NCBI GenBank assembly: GCA_038562555.1
Contig: JBCFBK010000004.1
Span: 1 to 64,000 of the forward strand
Origin: JBCFBK01 sp038562555
Lineage (GTDB): Bacteria; Bacteroidota; Bacteroidia; Bacteroidales; Prolixibacteraceae
Length of the DNA stretch: 64,000 bases
Reading direction: 5' to 3'
Positions 63,954 through 64,000 of this stretch are shown piece by piece. The notes below the pieces were generated by a model. The model ran no database searches and was not told the origin of the DNA. It worked only from the letters and a program-made list of their open reading frames with translations. The translations under genes were made by a program, and so were the position numbers. Numbering within the stretch: the stretch's first letter is position 1; the number at the start of each line of letters is the position of its first letter.

Positions 63954-64000
63954 TTAAAAACCGACCGCTCTGTCAGGTCCTTCCCGCTGCGGAGTGAATC

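Noticed and set aside
1..64000. tRNA or rRNA genes
   Set aside because: No T-loop plus acceptor-stem combination or rRNA sequence was noticed on either strand; a covariance search would be needed to be certain.

Overview
The window is a 64 kb piece of a Bacteroidota chromosome, probably from the Bacteroidales/Marinilabiliales side of the phylum. The evidence is a SusC/SusD pair with FecR and an ECF sigma factor, the family-specific proteins DUF4292, DUF4421 and HU-CCDC81/SPOR, promoters of the TTTG / TAnnTTTG type, weak Shine-Dalgarno signals, and the gene order ATPase-ybeY-mnmG-apt-uvrC. No rRNA, tRNA, CRISPR array, phage or intact insertion sequence was recognised. Gene starts were trimmed wherever a promoter, a riboswitch or the family's usual length argued against the longest reading frame.

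Layout. 1-1.5 kb: end of an envelope HU/SPOR protein and an LD-carboxypeptidase. 1.6-7.2 kb: a three-gene tripartite heavy-metal efflux operon (outer-membrane factor, adaptor, RND pump). 7.3-13 kb: small housekeeping genes (yraN, mmcQ-like, S4), a candidate small RNA, an acyl-carrier-like protein lacking its serine, a GNAT enzyme, two exported cyclophilins (one fused to a dead trypsin-like domain), and pheS. 13-23.5 kb: a cobalamin island with two riboswitch-led minus-strand operons, btuB-cobU-cobT-cobS-cobC-cobQ and btuF-btuC-btuD, which together import corrinoids and rebuild the nucleotide loop. 23.6-25.6 kb: metG.

26-36 kb: fragments of a maltose-phosphorylase pathway (beta-phosphoglucomutase, GH65, GH13), then susD, susC, fecR and an ECF sigma gene, then an exported Gfo/Idh/MocA oxidoreductase. 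35.8-38.4 kb: a membrane-anchored winged-helix regulator, an OsmC protein and a Crp/Fnr regulator. 38.4-50 kb: the operon dut-TPR-DUF4292-envC-like, then hemW, Rrf2-lutB, a polysaccharide flippase, glutaminyl cyclase, ruvB and a lone receiver. 50.3-51 kb is AT-rich and apparently non-coding. 51-64 kb: ATPase-ybeY-mnmG-apt-uvrC, rsgA, xth, DUF4421, a thioredoxin, a NikR-like regulator with a dismantled nickel site, cysS, fumC and a DUF1697 protein.

The most unusual signal is not a gene. Several intergenic gaps, especially in the cobalamin island, are filled with degenerate tandem repeats of strict 7-nt (sometimes 8-nt) period. The unit sequence differs from site to site, and the arrays usually abut or supply stop codons. 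Other points of interest are the decayed sugar locus, the pseudoprotease-cyclophilin fusion, the serine-less carrier protein, the NikR-like protein that keeps only Cys95, the multi-hairpin element at the end of cobT, and the membrane-bound winged-helix regulator with an unrecognised C-terminal domain.
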